This document shows positions 9,859-17,878 of a stretch of 34,241 bases of DNA, in pieces. A model generated the notes under the pieces. It saw only the letters and a program-made list of their open reading frames with translations, searched no databases and was not told the origin of the DNA. The translations under genes were made by a program, and so were the position numbers. Every line of letters starts with the position of its first letter. Positions within the stretch are counted from its first letter, which is position 1. Source of the DNA: Siccirubricoccus deserti (GTDB taxonomy: Bacteria; Pseudomonadota; Alphaproteobacteria; Acetobacterales; Acetobacteraceae); assembly GCF_014283215.1 (NCBI RefSeq), contig NZ_JACOMF010000044.1, positions 1-34,241 on the forward strand, in the 5' to 3' direction.

Positions 9859-12270
9859 CTACTCCGCCGCCCGCTGCTGATCCTGCCGCCGCATCAGCGG
9901 CAACAGCGGCTGGTGCGCGATCTCGATGCCCATTGCCTCGAAGCGCTGCTTGATCCGCCGCATCATCTCGCGCTGCACCGGCCAGCGCTGGGTCGGCTCG
10001 GTGCGCACCCGTCCGCGGATCTGCACGCCGGTCTGGCCGAGGCTGTCGACGCCCCAGAGGTCGAAATCGTCGCGGATCGCGGTCTGCCAGCGCGTCTCGC
10101 CGCGCATCTCGCTGACGATCTCCTTGATCGCCGCGCCGGCCTGGTCGGTGTCGGTCTCGTAGGCCACCAGGATGTCCAGCATGGCGAAGGCGAAGTCGCG
10201 CGTGCTGTTGGTGACGGTGGTGACGGCGGAGAAGGGCACGATGTGGATCGCGCCGTCGCCGTCGCGCAGCTTGATGGAGCGGATCGACAGATGCTCCACC
10301 ACGCCGCCCTTGCCGCCGACGTTCACCACATCGCCCACCGCCACCGCATCCTCCAGCAGCAGGAAGACGCCGGTGATGACGTCGCGCACCAGGGTCTGCG
10401 AGCCGAAGCCGATGGCCAGACCGACGACGCCGGCACCAGCCAGCAGCGGCGCCACGTTGATGCCGAGCTGCGACAGTGCGTTCAGCACCACGAACACCAG
10501 GATGAACACGCCGATCACGGTGCGCAGCATCGGCAGCAGGGTGCGCACCCGGGCGCTGCGCGCCGCTTGGCTGTCCCGCCCCACCCGCACCAGCCGCCGC
10601 TGGATGGCGCTGTTCGCCGCCTCCCACACCACCAGCCCCAGCACCAGGGTGCAGCCGATGGAGAAGAGCGTGGTCACCAGCCGGTGGCCGAGCGTGCCGA
10701 TGGCGAACCATTCGAGGCTATTGAGCCCCCAGGTCTCCAGCATCAGCACCAGCGCCGCGGCGCCGAGCAGGGTGGAGATCACCGCCCGCAGCACCGGCGC
10801 ATAGCCCGCCACCCGCGCCGGCACTCCAGGCCAGCGCTTTGCCATTTCGGAGGAGGGGTTGAGCACCTTGTCGATCAGCCGGTCGATCCCCTCGTCGAGG
10901 CCCTTGGCCACGCCGATGATGACGAGGGTCAGCAAGGTGCCGGTCAGCAGCCGCTGGAAGCCGTTCTCCAGCGCCAGCGCCCAGACCACCCAGGACGCGG
11001 CCAGCCAGAGGATGGCCAGCACGTGCCAGATATCGGCGAGCTGGTTGCGCAGCCCGCGCAGTGCAAGGCGAGAGCCGGAGGGCTCCTCGCCAGGCTCCAG
11101 TGGCGCGGCGCGCAGCACCTCGGCCACCGTCTCTCGCTGCTGCAGCACGATGCGCACCAGCATCAGCGACATCAGCAGCAGCGCCAGGTTGAGGATGGCG
11201 TCGTAGGCCGCCCAGGGCAGGCCGAACAGCAGCCCGGCCTCGGCCAGGGCGAAGCCGCCGACGCCGACCAGCAGCAGCCGCTGCAGCCAGTGGACGCAGG
11301 CGGTCGCCGTCTGGTCGGTGCAGGGGAGCAGCCGCAGCCGCTCGGTGCCCGGGGCGAAGAGCAGCCGGGCGACAACGAAGGCGGCACGCGCCGCCATGTA
11401 GGTATGCGCCAGCAGCAGCCCGACGAGCTGGGTCGTCGGCAGCGGGTGGACCAGCCCGAACAGCCCGTAGACCGCCAGGCCGAAGCCGGCGATCGGCAGC
11501 AGGTCCAGCAGCAGCCGGCCGACCACCAGCGGCAGCTGGCGCAGCCGGCGCCATTTGGCGTCCGGGGCCGGCGCCAGCGCGTCCAGCCGGCGGCGCGGCG
11601 CCCGCACCGCGCGGGCGATCACCGCCTCGGCCAGCAGGCCGAGGCCGATCAGCAGCAGCAGCTTCCAGGCGGCATCGACCAGCCGGGTGCGGGCCACCGG
11701 GTCGCGCGTCAGGTTGCTCAGCGCGGTCATCACCGCCGGCAGATCGGCCATCGAGCGCGCCGCCGTCAGCATCGAGTCGGACAGCGCCGAGAGGCGGCCG
11801 GACAGGCCGGACAGCAGCTGCGCGCCAAGGGTGTTGGGGGCGATCAGCGCATCGGGCTCGGCGGCCGGCGGGGCAGCGGCAGGGGGAGCGCCCGAGGCGG
11901 CGGCAGGGGGCGCGGCGGCTGGAGCGGTGGCCGGGGGTGCGGTCGCAGGTGGCGTGGTGGCCGGGGCAGCGGCGGGTGGCGTGGCCTCAGTACCCTCGGC
12001 GGCGCCGGCGGGCGGTGGGGCGGGGCGGGGCGCCGAGGGCGCGGTGCCCTCCCCGACCGTCCCGGCCTGGGCCCGGCTGGCGGCCGAAAGGGCTTCCAGC
12101 GTGCGCAGGAATTCGGCCCGCCGCGCCTCGTCCTGCAGCAGCGAGGTGATGCGGTTGATATCCTCGGCGTTCAGGCCGCTGACCGGGCGCGCCGGCTGCG
12201 CCGCGGCCTCTCGCAGCGGGATCGTCCCGGCCAGGAGCAGAAGGGCAAGGAGCGTGCGAAACAGGTTCAT
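9859..12270 (-). CDS. Large mechanosensitive channel, MscS family (YbiO-like)
   Basis: MscS-type channels open under membrane tension and release solutes on osmotic downshock. The 803-residue product has a signal peptide (residues 1-24, ending AAA), a periplasmic N-terminal segment, and a long Ala/Pro-rich linker at about 75-140. Multiple membrane helices follow between about 200 and 545. The MscS module is at about 580-790, with the pore helix in LLAGAGVVGLAIGFGSQTLV (near 609-628) followed by RDVITGVFLLLEDAVAVGD. The size and layout resemble E. coli YbiO more than small MscS. The start at 12270 gives the signal peptide MNLFRTLLALLLLAG. The gene stands alone, convergent with azlCD. The linker is encoded by very GC-rich low-complexity DNA (about 11850-12050). 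Confidence 0.9.
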   Translation of the reverse strand: MNLFRTLLALLLLAGTIPLREAAAQPARPVSGLNAEDINRITSLLQDEARRAEFLRTLEALSAASRAQAGTVGEGTAPSAPRPAPPPAGAAEGTEATPPAAAPATTPPATAPPATAPAAAPPAAASGAPPAAAPPAAEPDALIAPNTLGAQLLSGLSGRLSALSDSMLTAARSMADLPAVMTALSNLTRDPVARTRLVDAAWKLLLLIGLGLLAEAVIARAVRAPRRRLDALAPAPDAKWRRLRQLPLVVGRLLLDLLPIAGFGLAVYGLFGLVHPLPTTQLVGLLLAHTYMAARAAFVVARLLFAPGTERLRLLPCTDQTATACVHWLQRLLLVGVGGFALAEAGLLFGLPWAAYDAILNLALLLMSLMLVRIVLQQRETVAEVLRAAPLEPGEEPSGSRLALRGLRNQLADIWHVLAILWLAASWVVWALALENGFQRLLTGTLLTLVIIGVAKGLDEGIDRLIDKVLNPSSEMAKRWPGVPARVAGYAPVLRAVISTLLGAAALVLMLETWGLNSLEWFAIGTLGHRLVTTLFSIGCTLVLGLVVWEAANSAIQRRLVRVGRDSQAARSARVRTLLPMLRTVIGVFILVFVVLNALSQLGINVAPLLAGAGVVGLAIGFGSQTLVRDVITGVFLLLEDAVAVGDVVNVGGKGGVVEHLSIRSIKLRDGDGAIHIVPFSAVTTVTNSTRDFAFAMLDILVAYETDTDQAGAAIKEIVSEMRGETRWQTAIRDDFDLWGVDSLGQTGVQIRGRVRTEPTQRWPVQREMMRRIKQRFEAMGIEIAHQPLLPLMRRQDQQRAAE

Positions 12271-12366
12271 GGCCGCGGCAGCAACCCGATCGGCCAGCCT
12301 GGGTCAAGCGCTGGATTGGTCAAGCAACTTCCCGTGATTGCTGGAACAGGAAGGCGAGCAAGAGCG

Positions 12367-12385
12367 GGGGGAAGGGACTTCCCCC
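12367..12385. terminator. Hairpin downstream of MFS gene
   Basis: GGGGGAAG (12367-12374) and CTTCCCCC (12378-12385) form a perfect eight-base stem with a GGA loop. It is placed to terminate the minus-strand MFS transcript or to attenuate read-through into the MscS gene. No T-run is present. Confidence 0.4.
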
Positions 12386-12472
12386 GAGCCTCCTTTGTAT
12401 TCTCTGGGTCTTGCCTCATGGCGGGCCAGCTTCTTCGGCCAGGGCGGGCGGCCGCCGGCGTGCTGAACGCAT

Positions 12473-12491
12473 GCACGGGTCAAGCCCGGCC
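12473..12491. repeat. Intergenic GGGTCAAGCC repeat, copy
   Basis: GCACGGGTCAAGCCCGGCC has arms CGGG and CCCG around a TCAAG core. It is nearly the same as the element at 8712-8730. Both lie in non-coding DNA. Confidence 0.5.
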
Positions 12492-12577
12492 GCGACGGGA
12501 AGGGTCAGAGGATATGGCAGGAAGGGTCACCGGAGGGGTGCGCAACGCCGCCCTGCGCCCGCCCTAACGCACCTGCC

Positions 12578-13801
12578 TCATGCATAGGCTACCCGCGCCC
12601 GCTGCCGCCAGAACAGCCAGAGGGCGATCACCAGGTGCATCCCGTTCCAGGCCAGCCCATTCACCACCGCCATGCGGTAGGAGCCGGTGAGGTCGAAGAT
12701 CACCCCGGACATCCAGCCGCCGATCGCCATGCCCACCAAGGTCGCCGACAGTGCGATGCTGACCCTGAGCCCGACCTCCCGCGCCGGGAAATTCTCCCGC
12801 ACGATCACCGCGTAGCAGGGCACGATGCCGCCCTGGAACAGCCCGAACACGCCCGAGATGACATAGAGCGGCACCAGCCCGTCGAACGGCAGGAACAGCG
12901 CCAACGCCACCGCCTGCAGCGCCGAGGCCAGCAGCAGAGTCGCCGTGCTGCCGATGCGGTCCATCACCACGCCGAACACCAGCCGGCTGACCACGCCGCA
13001 GGCCAGCATCACCGACAGCATCTCCGCCCCGCGCGCCGCGCCGTAGCCGAGGTCCACGCAATAGGCGACGATGTGCACCTGCGGCATGGCCATGGCGATG
13101 CAGCAGGCGATGCCGGCGACGACCAGCAGCGCCTGCAGCGCCTCCGGCGGCAGGCCGAGCGCGCTGCCGCCGCCGCCCGCCGCCAGCCCCGGCGCATCCT
13201 GCCGCGGCGGCGGCCGCCGCAGCACCAGCGCCAGCGGCAACATCAGGCAGAGGCAGGCAATGCCGACCAGCACATGGGTCTGCCGCCAGCCCAGATCGGC
13301 GATGCCCCATTGCAGCAGCGGCGGCCAGACCGCGCCGGCGAAGTAATTGCCGCTGGCGCAGAGCGAAACCGCGAGGCCGCGCCGCCGGCGGAACCACAGC
13401 GAGGTGTCGGCCACCAGCGGCCCGAACATGGCGCAGCTGCCGAACAGCCCGATCAGCGCGCCATAGGTCACCGCGAAGCCAGTGATGCCTTCCGCCTGGG
13501 CCGAGAGGATGTAGCCGAGGCCGAGCGAGACGGTGCCGAGCAGCACCGGCCACATCACCCCGAAGCGGTCGGCCAGCCGGCCCATCATGACGCCGCCGGC
13601 GGCGAAGCCGAGGGTGGTCAGCGTATAGGGCAGCGAGGCATCGGCACGGGCGGTGCCGAACTCCGCCTGCACCGCCGGCAGGGCGACGACGATCGACCAC
13701 AGCCCGACGCCGCCGATGGTGCTAAGCGCGACGGCGACGGCCAGCCGCATCCAGGCATAGGGGGAGTCCACCTCGCTCGTGGCGCGATCGGCGACTGGCA
13801 T
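12578..13801 (-). CDS. MFS transporter
   Basis: This is a 407-residue major facilitator protein with about 12 predicted helices. The loop 2-3 signature motif A appears as GGVMMGRLADRFGVMWPV, and the N-terminal stretch VALSTIGGVGLWSIVVALPAVQAEFG and the second-half FGVVMDRIGSTATLLL are typical. It resembles the monocarboxylate/oxalate-formate antiporter-like branch found in proteobacteria, but the substrate is not readable. The ATG at 13801-13799 is supported by GGAGGA six bases upstream. It diverges from the exported cupin gene (gap 133 bases). Confidence 0.88.
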   Translation of the reverse strand: MPVADRATSEVDSPYAWMRLAVAVALSTIGGVGLWSIVVALPAVQAEFGTARADASLPYTLTTLGFAAGGVMMGRLADRFGVMWPVLLGTVSLGLGYILSAQAEGITGFAVTYGALIGLFGSCAMFGPLVADTSLWFRRRRGLAVSLCASGNYFAGAVWPPLLQWGIADLGWRQTHVLVGIACLCLMLPLALVLRRPPPRQDAPGLAAGGGGSALGLPPEALQALLVVAGIACCIAMAMPQVHIVAYCVDLGYGAARGAEMLSVMLACGVVSRLVFGVVMDRIGSTATLLLASALQAVALALFLPFDGLVPLYVISGVFGLFQGGIVPCYAVIVRENFPAREVGLRVSIALSATLVGMAIGGWMSGVIFDLTGSYRMAVVNGLAWNGMHLVIALWLFWRQRARVAYA

Positions 13802-13934
13802 TGCATTCCTCCGGGCGCGAGCGCGCCGTGCCGCAGCATCGCAGCATGCGGCCCGGCTGGGGAGGGGGCGCGCGGCCGTTGCGGCTCCGCGCCGGGCGGG
13901 CGTAGCCTGCGGTCATGGGGAGGAGGAGTCCGCC

Positions 13935-14339
13935 ATGCTCTCACGAAGGGTTTTCGCGTCCTGCGCCATCTGCGGCGTGCTCGGGCTGACCGCGTCCAAG
14001 GTCTCGGCACAGCCGGCCGGCGGCATCAGCCGCACGCTGCTGCGGCGGGAGGATGTGCCGGGCACCAACTACGTCAACATCCAGATGCTGGTGGAGATCG
14101 AGCCCAACGCCATGGTGGCCCGCCACACCCACCCGGGGCATGAGGGCAGCTACATCATCGAGGGAAGGTCGGAACTGCTGGTGCAGGGCCAGGCGCCGCG
14201 CATGGTCGGCCCGGGCGACAGCTTCCTGGTGCCGGCCGGCGTGCCGCATGCGGCGCGCAACGGGCCGGCGAAGACCAGGATCTTCGGCACCTTCGTGGTC
14301 GAGAAGGACAAGCCGCTCGCCACGCCGGCGCCCGAATAG
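13935..14339 (+). CDS. Exported cupin-domain protein
   Basis: This is a 134-residue protein with a twin-arginine-type signal (SRRVFAS, then a hydrophobic core, cleavage after VSA near residue 25) and one cupin barrel. The metal-binding motif reads ARHTHPGHEGSYIIEG (motif 1: H-x-H, then E), and motif 2 is GDSFLVPAGVPHAARN. Single-domain cupins of this type are periplasmic and mostly of unknown function. The ATG at 13935 follows GGGGAGGAGGAG. The gene ends in a palindrome that also contains the stop of the convergent Bug gene seven bases away. Confidence 0.85.
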   Translation: MLSRRVFASCAICGVLGLTASKVSAQPAGGISRTLLRREDVPGTNYVNIQMLVEIEPNAMVARHTHPGHEGSYIIEGRSELLVQGQAPRMVGPGDSFLVPAGVPHAARNGPAKTRIFGTFVVEKDKPLATPAPE

Positions 14340-14352
14340 CGCGGCGCTATTC
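14334..14352. terminator. Palindrome containing both stop codons of convergent genes
   Basis: GAATAGCG (14334-14341) and CGCTATTC (14345-14352) pair perfectly around CGG. On the plus strand GAA TAG ends the cupin. On the minus strand the other arm also reads GAA TAG and ends the Bug protein. It is a compact candidate bidirectional terminator. Confidence 0.6.
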
Positions 14353-15333
14353 CGACCGCGCGCCGGAGGCGAGGATCAGCGGCCGGAGCTTCGCTTCCTG
14401 CGCCGCGCGGAAGGCGGCGATATCCTCCGACGTGGTCCACCAGGCGCGCGCGCCGAGTTCGAGATAGGCGCGCTTCAGATCCTCGCTCTCCAGCGCCCGC
14501 TTCGTCAGCGCCGACATGCGCCCGGCCATCGGCGCCGGAATGCCCGCCGGCCCGCAGAGGCAGGTCCAGGAGACGATGTCGAAGCCGGGGATGAACTCCC
14601 CGATGGCCGGCAGCTCCGGCGCCGCCGGATTGCGCTCGGCGCTGGTCACCGCCAGGGCGCGTACCTTGCCTTCCCGCACATGGCCGATGGTGCTTGGGAA
14701 ATTGCTCAGCATGAGCTGGATGCGGCCGGCCATCAGATCCAGCATCCCCGGTGCCTCGCCGCGATAGGGCACGTGCAGCATCTCAAGCCCCGCGAGCTGC
14801 GCCAGCATGGCGCCGGAGAGATGCAGCGTCGTGCCCGGACCGGCGGAGCCGTAGGAGAATTTGCCCGGATTCGCCTTCACCAGCGCGACCAGCTCCGGCA
14901 CCGTGCGCGCCGGGATGTCGTTGTTCACCACCAGGATGTTCGGCAGCTGCCAGAGCCCGGAGACGAAGGTGAAATCCTTCTCCGGATCAAAGGGCAGGTT
15001 GGGCTTCAAGGTTGGCGAGATGGCCTGGGAGGCGATGCCGCCGAGGCCGAGGGTATAGCCGTCCGGCCGCGACTTCGCCACCGCATCCAGCCCGACATCG
15101 CCGCCGGAGCCGCTGCGGTTCTCGACGACGAATTGCTGGCCGGTGATCTCGCTCATCTTCGCGCAGAACAGCCGCGAGAGGATGTCGGTCGACCCGCCGG
15201 GCGGGAAGCCGTTGATGTAGCGGACCGACTGGTTCGGCCAGGCGCCGGCGCCCTGGGCATGGAGCGCCGATGGCGCCGCCACCCCGGCGGCCAGCAGGAG
15301 CGCCGCGCGGCGCGGTAAGGGCGTTGTGGTCAT
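14347..15333 (-). CDS. Bug/TctC family periplasmic solute receptor (Bug 1)
   Basis: Bug proteins are the periplasmic binding components of tripartite tricarboxylate transporters (TctABC) and often occur as orphans. The 328-residue product has a signal peptide ending SALHAQ. It then shows the family features INGFPPGGSTDILSRL, FVVENRSGSGGDVGLDAV with SRPDGYTL, LPFDPEKDFTFVSGL, the ligand-loop VPYRGEAPGMLDLMAGR and EFIPGFDIVSW. The ATG at 15333 is supported by GGGAGG seven bases upstream. It is a close tandem paralog of the next gene; both share the stretch VSGLWQLPN. No TctA or TctB gene is nearby. The substrate is probably a carboxylate, not determinable here. Confidence 0.92.
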   Translation of the reverse strand: MTTTPLPRRAALLLAAGVAAPSALHAQGAGAWPNQSVRYINGFPPGGSTDILSRLFCAKMSEITGQQFVVENRSGSGGDVGLDAVAKSRPDGYTLGLGGIASQAISPTLKPNLPFDPEKDFTFVSGLWQLPNILVVNNDIPARTVPELVALVKANPGKFSYGSAGPGTTLHLSGAMLAQLAGLEMLHVPYRGEAPGMLDLMAGRIQLMLSNFPSTIGHVREGKVRALAVTSAERNPAAPELPAIGEFIPGFDIVSWTCLCGPAGIPAPMAGRMSALTKRALESEDLKRAYLELGARAWWTTSEDIAAFRAAQEAKLRPLILASGARSE

Positions 15334-15419
15334 GCGTTGTCCTCCCAATCGGCACGGCTTTTCCGCCGCGTCCATGGACCGAGCTTGGCATTGCTTGCCG
15401 CCGGCGCGGTCAATCGACC

Positions 15420-15527
15420 CACGCGCCGGAGGCGCGATCAATCCCCCACGCGCCGGAGGCGCGATCAATCCCCCACGCACTGGAGGCGCGATCAATCCCC
15501 CACGCGCTGAAAGCGCGATCAATCCAC
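15420..15527. repeat. 27-bp tandem repeat, four units
   Basis: Four head-to-tail units of 27 bases occupy 15420-15446, 15447-15473, 15474-15500 and 15501-15527, with degenerate traces on both sides. Units 1 and 2 are identical. Each contains a small inverted repeat: GCGCC-GGA-GGCGC in units 1-2, and GCGCT-GAA-AGCGC in unit 4, where both arms changed together. The fourth unit overlaps the 3' end of the Bug 2 gene including its stop. The repeat fills most of the gap between the two Bug paralogs. Confidence 0.9.
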
Positions 15528-16520
15528 CTGCGCGCCGGCGGCGCGGATGACCGGCGCGAAGCTGGCCTCGTTCCTGGCGCGGAAGCTGGCGAATTCCTCC
15601 GGCGTGGTGAACCAGGTGGTGGCACCGTTCTCCTGGAAGCGGGCGATCAGGTCGGGCGCCTGCAGCGATTGCCGGGTCAGCGCCGAAAGCCGCTGCACCA
15701 CCGCCGGGGCAAGGCCGGCCGGGCCCATCACCCCGCCCCAGCTGTCGATCTCGAAGCCCGGCAGGAACTCCGCCATGGTCGGATATTCCGGTGCGAAGGG
15801 GGTCCGCTTCGCGCCGGTCACCGCCAGGCCACGGAGCCGCCCTTCCTTCACCAGGCCGAGCGCCTGCGGGATGTTGTCGAACATCATGTGCACCCGGCCG
15901 GCAACCAGGTCGATATGCGCCGGCGCGCCGCCGCGGTAGGGCACGTGCACCATGTCGAGCCCGGCCATTGCCGCGAACATCGCACCCGACAGGTGCACCG
16001 TCGTGCCCGAGCCGGAGGAGGCGTAGGAGTATTTGCCCGGATTCGCCTTTACCAGCGCGATCAGCTCCGGCACCGTCCGCGCCGGCACGTCGTTATTGAG
16101 GGCGAGGAAATTCGGCAACTGCCAGAGGCCGGAGACGTAGGTGAAGTCCTTGTTCACATCGAAGGGCAGCCGGCGATAGAGCGTCGGCCCGATGCCGAGT
16201 GGCGCGACGCTGGCGAGGCCGATGGTGCGGCCGTCCGGCGTGGCGCGGGCGATCGCCTCGGTGCCGATGTTGCCGGCCGAGCCGCTGCGGTTCTCCACCA
16301 CGAACTGCTCGCCGGTGATCTCCGCCATCTTCTGGCACCAGAGGCGCGAGAGGATGTCGGTGCCGCCGCCCGGCGGGAAGATGCCGATGAAGCGCACCGG
16401 GCCCGCAGGCCAGACCGGCTGGGCCAGGGCCGGCGTGGCGAGCGCGGCGGCGGCGATGGCGAAGGTGGCGCGGCGGCCGATGGCGCGATCCCCGGTCATG
16501 CGCCGGTCATTCCTGTTCAT
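15519..16520 (-). CDS. Bug/TctC family periplasmic solute receptor (Bug 2)
   Basis: This is a 333-residue TctC-type receptor with signal peptide (ATFAIAAAALATPALAQ). The family blocks are IGIFPPGGGTDILSRLW, FVVENRSGSAGNIGTEAI, LPFDVNKDFTYVSGLWQLPN, VPYRGGAPAHIDLVAGR and EFLPGFEIDSW. It is clearly more similar to Bug 1 than to the four other Bug proteins in the window, so the pair arose by tandem duplication. The ATG at 16520-16518 has AGGGGGAA in front; an ATG seven codons later is an alternative. It lies upstream of Bug 1 on the same strand, and the 27-bp repeat separates them (185 bases). It diverges from gentisate dioxygenase, suggesting that the ligand might be an aromatic or related acid. 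Confidence 0.92.
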   Translation of the reverse strand: MNRNDRRMTGDRAIGRRATFAIAAAALATPALAQPVWPAGPVRFIGIFPPGGGTDILSRLWCQKMAEITGEQFVVENRSGSAGNIGTEAIARATPDGRTIGLASVAPLGIGPTLYRRLPFDVNKDFTYVSGLWQLPNFLALNNDVPARTVPELIALVKANPGKYSYASSGSGTTVHLSGAMFAAMAGLDMVHVPYRGGAPAHIDLVAGRVHMMFDNIPQALGLVKEGRLRGLAVTGAKRTPFAPEYPTMAEFLPGFEIDSWGGVMGPAGLAPAVVQRLSALTRQSLQAPDLIARFQENGATTWFTTPEEFASFRARNEASFAPVIRAAGAQVD

Positions 16521-16649
16521 CCCGTTTCCCCCTGTATCCTGGCCTGGTCTCGGCCTTGGTGCGATCATGGCATGAATTCGCAGGGATTCCAGCCTCCCCG
16601 CGCGTCGCCCCGCCTGGACACCGAAGCCCAACCCATCGCTCCTCCTGTC

Positions 16650-16672
16650 ATGCGCGGACTTGATCCGCGCAT
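16650..16672. repeat. Palindromic intergenic repeat with CTTGA core
   Basis: ATGCGCGGA and TCCGCGCAT pair perfectly over nine bases around CTTGA. The layout resembles small palindromic intergenic elements common in alphaproteobacterial genomes. It lies in the 271-base gap between Bug 2 and gentisate dioxygenase. Confidence 0.65.
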
Positions 16673-16791
16673 CCGCCTCCGCCGCAATCTCACGGGGATC
16701 AGCCCCCTCCCCATGTGACGCCCGGCGCCCCCGCCCCTGTCAACCTGCGCGCCACCGGGTGTAGGGTCCGCGCCATCCGGAGGAACGACGC

Positions 16792-17853
16792 ATGGACGGC
16801 ACCGCCCCATCGCCCGGCCGCGACCAGCAGGCCGCCTTGCAACGCCTCTATGCCGAGATGCAGCCGCTCAGCCTCTATCCGCTGTGGGAGGTGCTCTCGG
16901 CGCTGGTGACGCCGACACCGCGCTCCGCCGCCGTCGCGCATCGCTGGGAATACGGCCCGGCGCGGGATTACCTGATGCGCGCCGGCGGGCTGATCAGCGC
17001 CGAGCAGGCGGAACGCCGGGTGCTGATCCTGGAGAACCCCGGCCTTGCCGGCAGCTCCGCCATCATCCCGAGCCTCTACGCCGGCCTGCAGCTCATCCTG
17101 CCCGGCGAGGTGGCACCCTGCCACCGCCACACCCAATGCGCGCTGCGCTTCGTGCTGGAAGGCGACGGCGCCTTCACCGCGGTGGATGGCGAGAAGGCGT
17201 TGATGCGGCCCTTCGACCTGGTGCTGACGCCGAATTGGCAGTGGCATGACCATGGCAATGCCAGCGCCACGCCGATGATCTGGCTCGACGGCCTCGATAT
17301 CCCGACCGTGCGCTTCTACGAGGCGAGCTTCGCCGAGCGCCTGGCGGAGCCGGCGCACAGCGAGACCATCCCCGCCGGCGACAGCCTGGCGCGCTACGGC
17401 CGCAACCTGCGCCCGTTCCGCGCGACGGCGGCCGACCGCCGCCCGGCGCACCAGCCGCTGTTCCACTACCCTTACGCCGAATGGCGCGCGAGCCTGCTGG
17501 CGCTGGCCGCCGCCGAGCCGCCCGACCCGCACCTCGGCCATGCGATGGAATTCGTGAACCCGGCCGATGGAGGGCCGGTGATGCCGACCATCGCCGCCCA
17601 GGTTCGCCACCTGCCGGCGGGCTTCGAGACCCGGGCGCGGCGCAGCACCGACGGCACCATCCTGGTGGCCGTTGAGGGGCGCGGCACGGCGCGGGTCGAG
17701 GGGCGGGAGTTTCCGCTGGAGGAGCGCGACCTGGTGGTGGTGCCGTCCTGGCAGGCGCTGGAGCTGCGCGCCGAGACGCCCCTGCTGCTGTTCGGCTATT
17801 CCGACCGCGCGGCGCAGGAGAAGCTCGGGCTGTATCGGGAGGCGCGGCTGTAG
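16792..17853 (+). CDS. Gentisate 1,2-dioxygenase-like double cupin
   Basis: Gentisate 1,2-dioxygenase opens the ring of gentisate to maleylpyruvate with Fe(II). The 353-residue length is normal for the family. The N-terminal cupin carries the iron ligands: PGEVAPCHRHTQCALRF (His111, His113) and NWQWHDHGN (His152/His154). WLDGLDIPTVRFYEASFAE follows and is typical. A second cupin without obvious metal ligands occupies about residues 260-345. The ATG at 16792 follows GGAGGAACGACGC. Related enzymes with the same fold act on 1-hydroxy-2-naphthoate or salicylate, so the exact substrate is uncertain. No maleylpyruvate isomerase or fumarylpyruvate hydrolase is adjacent; the neighbour is a divergent Bug receptor. 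Confidence 0.87.
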   Translation: MDGTAPSPGRDQQAALQRLYAEMQPLSLYPLWEVLSALVTPTPRSAAVAHRWEYGPARDYLMRAGGLISAEQAERRVLILENPGLAGSSAIIPSLYAGLQLILPGEVAPCHRHTQCALRFVLEGDGAFTAVDGEKALMRPFDLVLTPNWQWHDHGNASATPMIWLDGLDIPTVRFYEASFAERLAEPAHSETIPAGDSLARYGRNLRPFRATAADRRPAHQPLFHYPYAEWRASLLALAAAEPPDPHLGHAMEFVNPADGGPVMPTIAAQVRHLPAGFETRARRSTDGTILVAVEGRGTARVEGREFPLEERDLVVVPSWQALELRAETPLLLFGYSDRAAQEKLGLYREARL

Positions 17854-17878
17854 AGGCCGCGCCCGGCGGTGATTTGCG

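Larger units (their letters stand above)
12271..12577. other. 307-bp intergenic region without a gene
   Basis: Between the MscS and MFS genes, both on the minus strand, I see no credible coding sequence. It contains two GGGTCAAG elements (12301-12308 and 12477-12484, the latter within 12473-12491) and a further GGTCAAG at 12318-12324. It also contains a compact hairpin at 12367-12385. Confidence 0.6.

Noticed and set aside
9391-12567. Open frame of 1058 codons on the plus strand
   Set aside because: It is antisense to the MscS gene and rich in His, Gln and Arg, as expected of a mirror frame in GC-rich DNA. The minus-strand MscS protein has clear motifs.
15420-15527. CRISPR array
   Set aside because: Units are contiguous 27-bp tandem copies with no unique spacers, and there are no cas genes.
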